From assembly GCF_000368625.1 (NCBI RefSeq), contig NZ_KB849575.1, positions 799,202 through 863,201 on the forward strand: DNA of 64,000 nucleotides, written 5' to 3'. Source of the DNA: Acinetobacter schindleri CIP 107287 (lineage in GTDB: Bacteria > Pseudomonadota > Gammaproteobacteria > Pseudomonadales > Moraxellaceae). A program made the position numbers and the translations under genes. A model generated the notes under the pieces. The model did no database searches. It saw only the letters and a list, made by a program, of their open reading frames with translations, and had not been told where the DNA came from. Positions 9,202 to 17,680 of the stretch are shown piece after piece; the stretch's first letter is position 1, and the number at the start of each line of letters is the position of its first letter.

Positions 9202-9207
9202 GGTGCA
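9202..9207 (+). promoter_or_regulatory. possible NtrC half-site upstream of the sigma-54 promoter
   Basis: GGTGCA preceded by ATT matches the right half of the NtrC consensus, 65 bases upstream of the -24 element. The left half does not match, so this is weak support for an NtrC site. Confidence 0.25.
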
Positions 9208-9266
9208 AAAATGCCATTGAGTCGCTCGGAAATAAAGGGATTAATGGTAAGTACAAAAATACCGCA

Positions 9267-9282
9267 TGGCATGGATATTGCT
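9267..9282 (+). promoter_or_regulatory. sigma-54 (-24/-12) promoter of the Anbu operon
   Basis: TGGCATGGATATTGCT matches the consensus TGGCAYGRNNNTTGCW at every defined position, with the GG and GC doublets at the required spacing. It lies on the same strand 42 bases before the ATP-grasp ATG, so the expected transcript start near 9293 leaves a ~30-base leader. I infer that an activator such as NtrC and nitrogen supply may control the operon. Confidence 0.75.
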
Positions 9283-9323
9283 TTGTTAAATATACAATTT
9301 GATTACAATACGACGAGGTTTGT

Positions 9324-10883
9324 ATGCTAAAAGAAACCCAGGATACAAATATCACAACGACTATAGAAAATTTTACAACAACGGCGATTAACACTAATTT
9401 TACAGAATCGAAGGACACGGTAGCAACTCACACAGGCAAACCTCTACAAGTGCTGCAGCAGATGGCATCTAAATTCTTTAATGAAATGCGTGATGACCAG
9501 AATATGAATGGTCTGGCTGGGCAAAAAATCGAAGAGTGGCTGTCAAAGCATACTTTAGATGAGCTTAACACCCTGAATAAATTGGCAAAAGAACATTTTC
9601 TTTATGAAGGAATTACCTTCACGGTTTATGGAGATGAAGAAGGCACCGAACGTACCATCCCTTTTGACATTATTCCACGCGTGATTGCACGCAAGCAATG
9701 GAATATGGTGGCACTCGGTTGTGAACAGCGTGTTAAAGCCCTGAACCTGTTTTTGCATGACATCTATCATCAGCAGGACATCCTCAAAGCTGGGATTGTG
9801 CCTGAGCTGCAAGTGCTGACCCATGAGGCTTATCAGCCACACATGTATCAGCATAGTCTGAAAGGCAGCATTTATAGTCAGATTAGTGGTATTGATATTA
9901 TCCGTGACTCAAAGGGTGAGTTCTATGTACTTGAAGATAACCTCAGGACCCCTTCAGGTGTGTCTTATATGCTGGAAAGCCGTAAGATCAGTGAAAAGTT
10001 GATGCCAGGCCTGTTTGAACAGACACCTATTGCTGGTATAGAGCAATACCCACATTTACTCAAAGAAATTCTGGCAGAAAACTCAGCTGTCGATAATCCC
10101 TTTATCGTGGTCCTGACTCCGGGCCGTTTCAATAGTGCTTACTATGAACATGCTTTCCTGGCAAGGGAAATGGATGTGCCATTAGTGACATCACGTGACC
10201 TTTATGTAGAGAACGCGAAAGTTTATGTAAAAACTATACGTGGTCGTCAGCAGGTAGATGTTATTTATAGACGTGTCGATGATGCCTATATCGATCCGCT
10301 TTGTTTTAAACCTGATAGTACCCTTGGCGTACCAGGCCTGATGTCTGCCTATTTGCAGCACAACGTTGTTATTGCGAATGCACCGGGAACCGGCGTAGCA
10401 GATGACAAGTCGATCTATCCTTATGTGGATAAGATGATCAATTTCTACCTTGGCGAACAACCCATTCTGAAGAATGTTCCCACTTACCAATGCCGTGAAG
10501 CTGAAGATCTTGGTTATGTATTGGCGCATCTTGATGAGCTGGTTGTGAAAGAAGCCCAAGGTTCAGGTGGCTATGGCATGCTGATCGGTCCACAGGCGTC
10601 TAGACAGCAGATTGAAACCTTTAGAGAGAAAATCATGGCTGCGCCACATTTATATATTGCCCAACCAACGCTGGATCTGTCTGTCAGCCCAACTTTAACC
10701 AATTATGGCATTACAGAACGTCATATTGATTTGCGTCCATTTGTACTTAGCTCACCCTATCGTACTGAAATCGTACCGGGTGGACTGACACGTGTAGCAA
10801 TGCAAGCAGGTTCGCTGGTCGTGAATTCCTCCCAAGGCGGTGGCATTAAGGACACCTGGATTGTCGATAATCTCCATTCATAA
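9324..10883 (+). CDS. circularly permuted ATP-grasp protein (Anbu operon gene 1)
   Basis: A 519-residue protein of the CP_ATPgrasp type, predicted to form peptide-like amide bonds with ATP. After a variable ~60-residue N-terminus come the landmarks of the family: YGDEEGTERTIPFDIIPRVI, LQVLTHEAYQPHM, DIIRDSKGEFYVLEDNLRTPSGVSY (split here as DIIRDSKGEFYVLEDN and RTPSGVSY), VIYRRVDDAYIDPL, NAPGTGVADDKSIYPYVDKM and VVKEAQGSGGYGM. The reaction product is unknown. The alpha-E gene starts 23 bases downstream, then transglutaminase and Anbu peptidase, the classic conserved set described in comparative-genomic work on amidoligases. A sigma-54 promoter precedes it. Intact, with no frameshift. Confidence 0.88.
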   Translation: MLKETQDTNITTTIENFTTTAINTNFTESKDTVATHTGKPLQVLQQMASKFFNEMRDDQNMNGLAGQKIEEWLSKHTLDELNTLNKLAKEHFLYEGITFTVYGDEEGTERTIPFDIIPRVIARKQWNMVALGCEQRVKALNLFLHDIYHQQDILKAGIVPELQVLTHEAYQPHMYQHSLKGSIYSQISGIDIIRDSKGEFYVLEDNLRTPSGVSYMLESRKISEKLMPGLFEQTPIAGIEQYPHLLKEILAENSAVDNPFIVVLTPGRFNSAYYEHAFLAREMDVPLVTSRDLYVENAKVYVKTIRGRQQVDVIYRRVDDAYIDPLCFKPDSTLGVPGLMSAYLQHNVVIANAPGTGVADDKSIYPYVDKMINFYLGEQPILKNVPTYQCREAEDLGYVLAHLDELVVKEAQGSGGYGMLIGPQASRQQIETFREKIMAAPHLYIAQPTLDLSVSPTLTNYGITERHIDLRPFVLSSPYRTEIVPGGLTRVAMQAGSLVVNSSQGGGIKDTWIVDNLHS

Positions 10884-10906
10884 AAATAGCAAAGAAGGAA
10901 TTTGTC

Positions 10907-11509
10907 ATGCTTTTACTTAATTCCAATGCGCAACATATTTTTTGGTTGGGTCGCTACTTATCAAGAACACAGTTTTTATGTGCCCATTTTCCATTTTTAG
11001 AAGATGATGCGGCAGTTGCGTATGCGCATGCATTCTGCCTCCCAGCCTTTGATGCCAGTTCGCTAAATGAACTGGTGCTGGATCCGGCTCAACCTTATTC
11101 ATTCCATCAACAGTTTAAAGTGGCGCGTGACAATATTCAGGAACTACGTGGTGTACTGTCTGCCAAAGCTTATGCAGAACTGAACCGCCTGATTCGTACT
11201 GCTGATCAGAATGCCGGTTATATCTGTGATGTCGTTACAGATTGTCAGGATATTCTGGAAGGTGAAGCTCCGGATGTGTTTCTGTTTTTTAGTCTGGGTC
11301 AATGTCTGGAAAAGCTTGATCAGGAGCTACGTCTAGGTGAAGACACCACCACTACAATTGCAAAAATTGATTATGTGATTGAATCCTTGGTTGAGATGGG
11401 CTGGTCAGATCTGAATGAATACTGGAACCAGCTACGTGACCATACTGACCTGATCAATTTTTACCAATTCAGTGATTATATTCATCATATGTTTGAGATT
11501 AATGTATGA
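10907..11509 (+). CDS. alpha-E domain protein (Anbu operon gene 2)
   Basis: A 200-residue, mostly helical protein of the alpha-E (DUF403) family. It starts with the characteristic LLLNSNAQHIFWLGRYLSRTQ segment (residues 2-19 carry the core NSNAQHIFWLGRYLSRTQ), followed by repeated Glu-containing helices. Usual family members are ~300 residues; this one is short, which is common in Anbu-associated versions. No catalytic motif is known. It always travels with the permuted ATP-grasp protein and the transglutaminase, so it probably acts as partner or scaffold in the same modification pathway. Its last four bases overlap the next start (ATGA), indicating tight coupling. Confidence 0.85.
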   Translation: MLLLNSNAQHIFWLGRYLSRTQFLCAHFPFLEDDAAVAYAHAFCLPAFDASSLNELVLDPAQPYSFHQQFKVARDNIQELRGVLSAKAYAELNRLIRTADQNAGYICDVVTDCQDILEGEAPDVFLFFSLGQCLEKLDQELRLGEDTTTTIAKIDYVIESLVEMGWSDLNEYWNQLRDHTDLINFYQFSDYIHHMFEINV

Positions 11510-12288
11510 AGTTGATGGTGAATCACCAAACACATTATAGCTATACCGAGACTGTCACCAGTAGTATTCAGTACATTAAGATGATGCCTTCCAGTAATGT
11601 ACATCAGCAGGTACATTCCTGGGATGTCAGCGTGCCGGGCAGTCGGGAGCTGAGCCGGGATGCCTTTCATAATTTGTGGATTACCAGTACTCAGCGCACA
11701 CCTTATCAGTACTTAACCATTATGGCGCAAGGTATAGTCGATTTAAATCCCTTGAATAATGATCAGGGAATGAATGACCAGATCAATCCAAACCTGTTCT
11801 TGCAGCCAACTTCAACTACTCAGTGTAATGAGGAGATGAAGGATTTTGTAAAACAGTATGTGCCAGTTCCAACGCGTCTAAATCTGATCGCATTGGCTCA
11901 GGCGGTATTGGAGCATGTACCGTATATAACAAATAGTAGCTCGGTACATGGATCCGCCATTGATGCTTTTGAGGCGAAACAGGGTGTCTGTCAGGATCAT
12001 GCTCATATTTTCATTGCCATGTGCAAATATCTGGGCTTACCGGCACGTTATGTTTCGGGTTATCTGTATGCTCAAAATACTTCTCATCTGGCCAGTCATG
12101 CCTGGGCAGAGGTATTTATTGACCAGGCTTGGTATTGCTTTGATGTAAGTAATCAGTTATTTGTACCTAGTGCACATATTTATGTTGCCATTGGGCGCGA
12201 CTATTGGGACGTCGCGCCGGTACGTGGGGTAAGAGAAAAGGGCGGAGTGGAATCCATGCATTCCATCGTCCAGGTTCTAAGTTGTTAG
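11506..12288 (+). CDS. transglutaminase-like cysteine protease (Anbu operon gene 3)
   Basis: A 260-residue member of the bacterial transglutaminase-like family. It has the N-terminal beta domain of the family (residues 1-100, beginning with HQTHYSYTE) and the catalytic core with C162 in KQGVCQDHAHIF, H198 in ASHAWAEVF and D213 in CFDVSNQ, giving a complete Cys-His-Asp triad. Family members hydrolyse or transfer peptide amide bonds. In this operon it could trim or cross-link the product of the ATP-grasp enzyme. No signal peptide is seen, so the enzyme is likely cytoplasmic. It overlaps the alpha-E gene by 4 bases and precedes Anbu by 12 bases. Confidence 0.9.
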   Translation: MKLMVNHQTHYSYTETVTSSIQYIKMMPSSNVHQQVHSWDVSVPGSRELSRDAFHNLWITSTQRTPYQYLTIMAQGIVDLNPLNNDQGMNDQINPNLFLQPTSTTQCNEEMKDFVKQYVPVPTRLNLIALAQAVLEHVPYITNSSSVHGSAIDAFEAKQGVCQDHAHIFIAMCKYLGLPARYVSGYLYAQNTSHLASHAWAEVFIDQAWYCFDVSNQLFVPSAHIYVAIGRDYWDVAPVRGVREKGGVESMHSIVQVLSC

Positions 12289-12300
12289 CAAGGACAAAAA

Positions 12301-13035
12301 ATGACTTATTGTTGTGCGCTTCGTTTGGAGCAGGGGATGGTGTTCATTAGTGACACTCGGACAAATGCGGGTGTGGATCATATATCGGTGTTTCGCAAAT
12401 TATATACTTTTGGTATTCCGGGTGAGCGCGTCATTGTTATTCAGGCATCAGGAAATCTGGCTACGACACAAGCGGTGATCGGGCATATTAAAAATCAGCT
12501 GGAACTGAATCAGGAACCTAATATTCTCAGTTTGCATACCATGTTTGAAGTCGCGGAACTGGTCGGCCGCACCTTGAAGCATGTGATTGAAAGTGTAACT
12601 ACAGATACCATGGAGCAAAGCAACTATTATTGCAGCTTACTGGTGGGAGGCCAGATTGCTGGACAAGATATGCAGCTCTATCATATTTATCCGCAAGGCA
12701 ACTTTATCTGTGCAACCAGTGATACGCCGTATTTCCAGATCGGGGAAAGTAAATATGGCAAGCCGATTCTGGATCGAGCACTCAGCTATGATATGCCGCT
12801 AGATGAAGCACTGCGATGTTCACTGATTTCCTTCGCTTCGACTTTACGTTCCAATGTTTCCGTAGGGATGCCATTGGATGTGCTGGTTTATCATAAAGAC
12901 ACATTTGAAATTCCGGCAGGTAAACGCATTCAGGAAGATGATGAATATTTCACCACAATCAGTAAGCAGTGGTCGGATACTTTGAAGAAAGGTTTGCAGG
13001 AATTACCTAAGCCAACTTTAGATTATTTTCAATAA
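12301..13035 (+). CDS. Anbu proteasome-like peptidase (Anbu operon gene 4)
   Basis: A 244-residue Ntn-hydrolase of the Anbu family (ancestral beta subunit, COG3484), related to HslV and 20S beta subunits. Met1 is followed directly by Thr2, which becomes the N-terminal nucleophile once Met is removed. The proteasome-type support residues are visible as D18 in FISDTRTNAGVDH and K33 in VFRKLYTF. The segment VIQASGNLATTQAVI and a central FQIGESKYGKPILDRA also match. Published Anbu structures are open rings or helices with weak peptidase activity, and the substrate is unknown. As the last gene of the unit it links ligation (ATP-grasp) with cleavage. A 70-base gap separates it from the BLUF gene. 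Confidence 0.9.
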   Translation: MTYCCALRLEQGMVFISDTRTNAGVDHISVFRKLYTFGIPGERVIVIQASGNLATTQAVIGHIKNQLELNQEPNILSLHTMFEVAELVGRTLKHVIESVTTDTMEQSNYYCSLLVGGQIAGQDMQLYHIYPQGNFICATSDTPYFQIGESKYGKPILDRALSYDMPLDEALRCSLISFASTLRSNVSVGMPLDVLVYHKDTFEIPAGKRIQEDDEYFTTISKQWSDTLKKGLQELPKPTLDYFQ

Positions 13036-13108
13036 AACTATCTATCTGTTTGATATCACGTTACAGTGGCATGGTAAATTTAAGAAAATTTAAATTACAG
13101 AGGTTAGC

Positions 13109-13537
13109 ATGCATCATTTTTGTTATGCCAGTCAGAGTACCTCTGATAAGTCGAATTTGCTCGATGACTTAACGGATATTCTGGCCGAGGCACGAGATTT
13201 TAATTATCGTCATGATATTACTGGGGCGTTATATTTTGCAGATGGCTATTTTTTTCAATGTCTTGAAGGTAAATTGGAACATCTGAATGTATTATTTGAA
13301 AAGCTAAGTAAAGATCCACGGCATGAGAATATCAAACGTTTTGAAATGCGTCCGCTTGAGCAGATTAATTTTGCCGGCTGGTCGATGAAGTATATTTCAC
13401 GACGCGATGAAATCCGGGACTTTTGTACGAATATGGGTTTTAATGACTTTACACCACATAGTTTTGAACAAGCTCATGTAGATGCGCTGTTAACTCAGCT
13501 ACAAACTCAAGACCAAGAAGAAACTACAGAAAATTAA
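13109..13537 (+). CDS. BLUF-domain blue-light sensor
   Basis: A 142-residue stand-alone photoreceptor. The BLUF domain (residues ~1-95) binds FAD; the residues that set the photocycle are all present: Y6 in CYASQST, N32 in ARDFNYRHDITGAL, Q50 in YFFQCLEG, W91 and M93 in FAGWSMKY. The ~45 residues beyond form a short acidic helical tail with no enzymatic output domain. Acinetobacter species carry several such short BLUF proteins; BlsA of A. baumannii is the studied one and acts by binding partner proteins. Whether this is its orthologue is unclear. It has its own spacer upstream and a bidirectional terminator shared with alr. Confidence 0.93.
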   Translation: MHHFCYASQSTSDKSNLLDDLTDILAEARDFNYRHDITGALYFADGYFFQCLEGKLEHLNVLFEKLSKDPRHENIKRFEMRPLEQINFAGWSMKYISRRDEIRDFCTNMGFNDFTPHSFEQAHVDALLTQLQTQDQEETTEN

Positions 13538-13540
13538 ATT

Positions 13541-13568
13541 AAAAAGCCCAATTAATATTGGGCTTTTT
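13541..13568. terminator. bidirectional terminator between BLUF gene and alr
   Basis: Perfect 12-bp stem AAAAAGCCCAAT / ATTGGGCTTTTT (13541-13552 with 13557-13568), loop TAAT. A and T runs on both sides make it suitable for both converging genes. Confidence 0.9.
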
Positions 13569-13581
13569 AATGCACGGTATT

Positions 13582-14652
13582 TTAAACCAGTTTTCGGACT
13601 GGACGTGCAGACATACGACACAGCAATTCATAGCCGATAGTGCCATTTGCTTCAGCGACATCATCGACCAGGCGGGTTTTACCCCACAGCTCTACTTCAG
13701 TGCCAAGCTGCAGATTGAGATCAGTTGCATCTATTGCGATCATATCCATTGCGACACGACCAATCACGCGAGTCTGTTGTCCATTAATTGCGACATAATT
13801 CTGTTTCGGGAAGGCGCGTGGATAACCATCACCATAGCCAATTGAAACAATGGCCAATGTCATGTCCTGATCTGCGGTGAAAGTCGAACCATAACCGACG
13901 TGTTCACCCGCTTTAATATGATTCAGCGCAATGACTTCAGCTGTGAAAGTCATCACTGGTTTTAAATCCAGATCATGAATCGTTTTATCTGCAAATGGAG
14001 TCGCGCCGTAGAGCATAATACCTGGACGGACAAAGTCAAAATGCAGTTCAGGATATTTATAAATCGCAGCCGAGTTGCAGCACGAACCCATGAGTGGGGC
14101 ACAGTCATTTTTCACTTCAAGGAACTGCTGGACTTGCTCTTCATTCAATGGGTGATCAGCGTCTGCATTGGCAAAATGCATCGCAAGTACACAAGTAAAA
14201 CCTTCAGCTTTGAGTTGATTGATCACTTGTTTAATCACATCAATTTTAAAGCCCAGACGATTCATACCGCTGTTCAGTTTCACCCAGACTTTAAGGCCTT
14301 TAGTGATATAAGCATCTTTATGAGCCAGTAGCCAGTCAAGCTGTGCCTGATGATGTACCACAACTTCAATATTCTGATTGATCACGATCTGCATTTCATC
14401 AGCAGAGAAAATACCTTCAATCAGCGTAATCGGTTGCTGATAGCCGAGTTCACGAATTTCCAGTGCTTCCTGAAGGCAGGCGACACCGAAGGCATCGCTA
14501 TCTTTTAAGGCTGCTAAGCAGTCTTTAACTCCATGTCCGTAAGCATTGGCTTTAACCATGCTGACGATTTTAGCGGTTGGGGCAAGTTGTTTGACACGGT
14601 TTAAATTATATTGCAGTGCTGTACTGTCAATATAAACTGTTGCTTGGCGCAC
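13582..14652 (-). CDS. alr: alanine racemase
   Basis: PLP enzyme that converts L-alanine to D-alanine for peptidoglycan. I place the start at the GTG whose complement is 14650-14652, giving 356 residues, the usual family length: AAGGAG lies 8 bases upstream and the protein then begins with the family motif RQATVYIDS. A longer frame to 14745 adds 31 residues of non-family sequence. Key parts are the PLP lysine K34 in MVKANAYGHG, the second-base Tyr in HVGYGSTF near 250-260 and the C-terminal beta domain ending CRMSARPVRK. It lies 131 bases downstream of the dnaB stop on the same strand, a gene pair typical of Acinetobacter. Confidence 0.95.
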   Translation of the reverse strand: MRQATVYIDSTALQYNLNRVKQLAPTAKIVSMVKANAYGHGVKDCLAALKDSDAFGVACLQEALEIRELGYQQPITLIEGIFSADEMQIVINQNIEVVVHHQAQLDWLLAHKDAYITKGLKVWVKLNSGMNRLGFKIDVIKQVINQLKAEGFTCVLAMHFANADADHPLNEEQVQQFLEVKNDCAPLMGSCCNSAAIYKYPELHFDFVRPGIMLYGATPFADKTIHDLDLKPVMTFTAEVIALNHIKAGEHVGYGSTFTADQDMTLAIVSIGYGDGYPRAFPKQNYVAINGQQTRVIGRVAMDMIAIDATDLNLQLGTEVELWGKTRLVDDVAEANGTIGYELLCRMSARPVRKLV

Positions 14653-14830
14653 CCTAGATACTCCTTCGGGATGACAAAATGATGTTGTGTGAAATACACA
14701 AAAGAGGGAGAGAAATAACTGTTTTGATAAAACAAAATCAGTCATTTCAAAATTGTAAATATTGTAGTCCTATCTGCCACAAATGGACATGCTCATTTAT
14801 ATAATTTCCTCCAAGGTATGCTTAAGCAAT

Positions 14831-14859
14831 AAAAAAGAGACCATTTGAGTCTCTTTTTT
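14831..14859 (-). terminator. terminator after dnaB
   Basis: Stem AAAAAAGAGAC / GTCTCTTTTTT (14831-14841 with 14849-14859), 7-base loop. On the minus strand the hairpin is followed by a T-run just past the dnaB stop, separating dnaB from alr. Confidence 0.85.
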
Positions 14860-14883
14860 TTTAATCAGGTTTAAGCAGAATAT

Positions 14884-16323
14884 TTATTCTTCATCATCAT
14901 ACTGCGCATAGAACTCAGGAGAGAGGTTACTAAAGCGCGTGTATTGACCTTCAAAAGCCAGACGCACAGTACCAATTGGACCGTTACGCTGTTTACCGAT
15001 AATAATTTCAGCAGTCCCGGCTTCTTTAGATTCCTTGTTATAGACTTCATCACGGTAAATAAACATGATCAAATCGGCATCCTGCTCGATCGCACCAGAT
15101 TCACGCAAGTCAGACATAACTGGACGTTTGTTTGGACGGTTTTCCAGAGAACGGTTCAACTGCGATAAGGCAATGACAGGGCACTGCATTTCTTTAGCGA
15201 GCGCTTTTAAGCTTCGGGAAATTTCCGAAATCTCGCCGACACGGTTATCACCCATGCCAGGCACTTTCATGAGCTGCAAGTAATCGACCATAATACAGCC
15301 GAGCTTACCGCCATGCATTTTGGCAATACGACGCGCACGCGCACGAACTTCCGTTGGTGGCAGAGCAGAGGAGTCATCGATATACAGGTTCTTTTCTTGC
15401 AAATGCACAATGGTGCTGGTGACTTTAGACCATTCATCACTGTCCATTTTACCGGCACGTAAATGACCCTGATGCACACGACCAAACGATGAAATCAAAC
15501 GCATGGCAATCGAGTCGGCTGGCATCTCCATCGAGTAAACCAGAGCAGGCAGGTTATTGTTAAACAGTACACTTTCGACCAGATTCATGGCAAAGGTGGT
15601 TTTACCCATCGATGGACGGGCTGCAACAATAATCAGGTCACCGGATTGCATGCCGGAGGTTTTATTGTCGAGTTCGACGAAGCCGGTGGTGAGACCAGTA
15701 ATCGAACCTTCCATTTGTGAAAGTTCATTCAATTTATCAAAGACATCTGCAACGACGGTATTGATTGCCTTCGGCCCTTGTGCCTTGGCATTATTATTAT
15801 GTTGCTCGGCAATCGAAAAAATATTGGTTTCTGCCAGATCCAGAATTTCACTGACGCTACGACCTTTGGTGTCATAGGCATTTTGCAGGATTTCAGAACT
15901 GACTTTAATCATGCTACGTAAGGTCGAGAATTCCTTGATCTTGTTGGCGTAAGTTTCCAAGTTGTAGAAACTTGATGGCGAGTCAGCCATGAGCTGCATC
16001 AGGTATTCTTCACCACCGATGGCATCTAGCAGATTCTGTTTAATTAGCCAGTCATGCACCAATACGGCATCGTAAGGAGAGTTGTCCTTAGACAGCTGAT
16101 CAATCGCACGGAAGATATATTTATGACGGGTTGCATAAAAATCGTTCTCAATAAGCACGTCACCGACTTGTTCAAAAGATTCGGCAACCGTCATTAAGGC
16201 AGCAAGTACAGCTTGTTCAATCGCTAAATTGTGTGGAGGCGTGCGAAACTCCTTGAGCTGAGTATCAGCAACAATTTCTGGTTTAGCGCTGTTGTGCTTA
16301 GTGCTGGCATTCGCCTGTGACAT
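14884..16323 (-). CDS. dnaB: replicative DNA helicase
   Basis: A 479-residue hexameric 5'-3' helicase of the replication fork. The N-terminal DnaB domain runs from ~28 to 130 (PHNLAIEQAVLAALM), followed by the linker and the RecA-like ATPase. Walker A is VAARPSMGKTT at 233-243 (K241), Walker B is CIMVDYLQLM, and the later SQLNRSLENRPNKRP and SDLRESGAIEQDADLI segments are family hallmarks. It is intact with no intein. The first ~25 residues are a variable tail. A 217-base spacer holding the rplI terminator separates it from the ribosomal operon, so it likely has its own promoter near 16340-16460. Confidence 0.97.
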   Translation of the reverse strand: MSQANASTKHNSAKPEIVADTQLKEFRTPPHNLAIEQAVLAALMTVAESFEQVGDVLIENDFYATRHKYIFRAIDQLSKDNSPYDAVLVHDWLIKQNLLDAIGGEEYLMQLMADSPSSFYNLETYANKIKEFSTLRSMIKVSSEILQNAYDTKGRSVSEILDLAETNIFSIAEQHNNNAKAQGPKAINTVVADVFDKLNELSQMEGSITGLTTGFVELDNKTSGMQSGDLIIVAARPSMGKTTFAMNLVESVLFNNNLPALVYSMEMPADSIAMRLISSFGRVHQGHLRAGKMDSDEWSKVTSTIVHLQEKNLYIDDSSALPPTEVRARARRIAKMHGGKLGCIMVDYLQLMKVPGMGDNRVGEISEISRSLKALAKEMQCPVIALSQLNRSLENRPNKRPVMSDLRESGAIEQDADLIMFIYRDEVYNKESKEAGTAEIIIGKQRNGPIGTVRLAFEGQYTRFSNLSPEFYAQYDDEE

Positions 16324-16499
16324 ATAAAGCCCTGAATTTTAATACAATGGTTTAAATATTCTCGGAGATGGATAGCAACTATCAACTACGAAGTGAAATA
16401 ATACGCGTTCCGTTAAAAAATGCGAAGTGTATTTTTAAAATTACGCGAATAATAAAATGAAAGTGAGATATGCTATATCTTCGAATTATTTTAGATAAA

Positions 16500-16527
16500 A
16501 AAAGAGCATGCCAAAGCATGCTCTTTT
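16500..16527 (-). terminator. terminator after rplI
   Basis: Perfect 12-bp stem AAAAGAGCATGC / GCATGCTCTTTT (16500-16511 with 16516-16527), CAAA loop, followed on the minus strand by further T. It ends the rpsF-rpsR-rplI transcript. Confidence 0.9.
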
Positions 16528-16540
16528 TCTTGGTGAGAAA

Positions 16541-16987
16541 TTACTCAGCTACGATAGTAACTAGAACTTCTGCAACAACATCATGGTGCAATTGGATTGC
16601 GATGTTGAATTCACCAGTGTTGCGAAGTGCGCCATTTGGAAGACGTACTTCTGCACGGTCAACTGTAAGACCAGCATTTGTCAACGCGTCAGCGATGTCA
16701 CGAGTACCGATAGAACCGAACAGTTTACCTTCATCACCAGCTTTCGCAGTGATTACGATATTTACTTCGTTCAATTGGTCAGCACGTGCTTGAGCAGCAG
16801 CTAAAATATCAGCTTCAGCTTTCTCAAGTTCAGCACGACGAGCTTCAAAAGCTGCAGTGTTTGACTCAGTAGCAGCAACTGCCATACCTTGTGGGATCAA
16901 GAAGTTACGGCCGTAACCAGCTTTAACTGAAACTTTATCACCAAGTTTACCAAGGTTTTTAATGCGTTGTAATAAGATAATATCCAC
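16541..16987 (-). CDS. rplI: 50S ribosomal protein L9
   Basis: A 148-residue protein of the large subunit at the base of the L1 stalk. The N-terminal domain begins [17 protein letters not shown] and contains [16 protein letters not shown], the L9 signature; a long central helix (residues ~45-80, rich in Ala/Glu) joins it to the C-terminal domain with [18 protein letters not shown]. Length is standard. It is the last gene of the rpsF-rpsR-rplI operon, 9 bases after rpsR, and is followed by a strong terminator. No priB lies between rpsF and rpsR, unlike in enterics. Confidence 0.97.
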   Translation of the reverse strand: MDIILLQRIKNLGKLGDKVSVKAGYGRNFLIPQGMAVAATESNTAAFEARRAELEKAEADILAAAQARADQLNEVNIVITAKAGDEGKLFGSIGTRDIADALTNAGLTVDRAEVRLPNGALRNTGEFNIAIQLHHDVVAEVLVTIVAE

Positions 16988-16996
16988 AGCTCAACC

Positions 16997-17224
16997 TCAC
17001 TTATGATTGTCAGTGTAAGGGATCAAAGACAAGTAGCGAGCTTGTTTGATAGCAAGCGCTAATTGACGTTGGTAACGAGCTTTAGTACCTGTAATACGGC
17101 TAGGAACAATCTTGCCGTTTTCAGTGATGTACTGTTTTAAAGTGTCGATATCTTTGTAGTCGATGTACGTAACGTTCTCAGCTGTAAAGCGGCAGAACTT
17201 GCGACGACGGTAAAAACGTGCCAT
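16997..17224 (-). CDS. rpsR: 30S ribosomal protein S18
   Basis: A 75-residue small-subunit protein that forms a heterodimer with S6 on helix 22 of 16S rRNA. The sequence begins [13 protein letters not shown] and contains the family core [25 protein letters not shown] and [13 protein letters not shown]. It starts 12 bases after the rpsF stop. With S6 it is the expected ligand of the leader motif described upstream of rpsF, giving feedback on this operon. Confidence 0.97.
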   Translation of the reverse strand: MARFYRRRKFCRFTAENVTYIDYKDIDTLKQYITENGKIVPSRITGTKARYQRQLALAIKQARYLSLIPYTDNHK

Positions 17225-17236
17225 GTTAGGTTCTCC

Positions 17237-17623
17237 TTATGCTTCAGCAGAGTCTTGAGCGTGTTGTGCTTCTTCACGTTGAGCTTTACGCGCACGTTTT
17301 TCTTCAGCACTCTTCGCCAATAGTGACTCTTCAGTGATAGCGTTTTCACGACGGATGATAAGGCTACGAATGATTGCGTCGTTATAACGGAATAATTCTT
17401 CAAGCTCATCAAGAGTAGTTTGACCACACTCAACATTCATAAGAATGTAGTGAGCTTTGTGGATCTTGTTGATTGGGTAAGCCAATTGACGACGGCCCCA
17501 GTCTTCAAGACGGTGGATTTGACCTTCAGCTTCTTTGATGTGAGTTAGGTAACGTTCTACCATACCCACAACTTGATCGCTTTGGTCTGGATGTACCAAT
17601 AGTACGATTTCGTAGTGACGCAT
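17237..17623 (-). CDS. rpsF: 30S ribosomal protein S6
   Basis: A 128-residue small-subunit protein. It opens [18 protein letters not shown] and carries [23 protein letters not shown] sequence (here [19 protein letters not shown]), HYILMNVE and the [12 protein letters not shown] helix, all landmarks of S6. The C-terminal ~30 residues are a charged extension, as in many gammaproteobacteria. Start codon and Shine-Dalgarno sequence (AAGGAG complement at 17631-17636) are clear. It is the first gene of the operon and sits behind a possible autoregulatory RNA structure. Confidence 0.97.
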   Translation of the reverse strand: MRHYEIVLLVHPDQSDQVVGMVERYLTHIKEAEGQIHRLEDWGRRQLAYPINKIHKAHYILMNVECGQTTLDELEELFRYNDAIIRSLIIRRENAITEESLLAKSAEEKRARKAQREEAQHAQDSAEA

Positions 17624-17680
17624 TGTCAGCTCCTTACGGTTTAAACAGCCCCAATTTTTAAGTCAATTGAAGCAAGGAGT
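17624..17680 (-). promoter_or_regulatory. putative S6:S18 autoregulatory leader
   Basis: In the rpsF leader RNA the segment CUCCUUGC (complement of 17672-17679) can pair over 8 bp with GUAAGGAG (complement of 17631-17638), which contains the Shine-Dalgarno sequence. The enclosed loop can form an inner CAAUU/AAUUG hairpin, and an unpaired CC with the first stem G gives a CCG next to the closing stem. This layout fits the published S6:S18 leader motif, in which the protein pair binds a CCG bulge like that in 16S helix 22. Pairing is seen in sequence; function is inferred. A second perfect hairpin, CACAACC/GGTTGTG, lies just upstream at 17682-17697. Confidence 0.5.

Noticed and set aside
14661..14680. 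CTCCTTCGGGATGACAAAAT as a palindromic genomic repeat
   Set aside because: It resembles the arms of repeats seen in many bacteria, but only one arm is here and its core serves as the alr ribosome-binding site.
14653..14745. 31-codon N-terminal extension of alanine racemase
   Set aside because: It has no family likeness, while a strong AAGGAG and GTG at 14650-14652 give the normal length.
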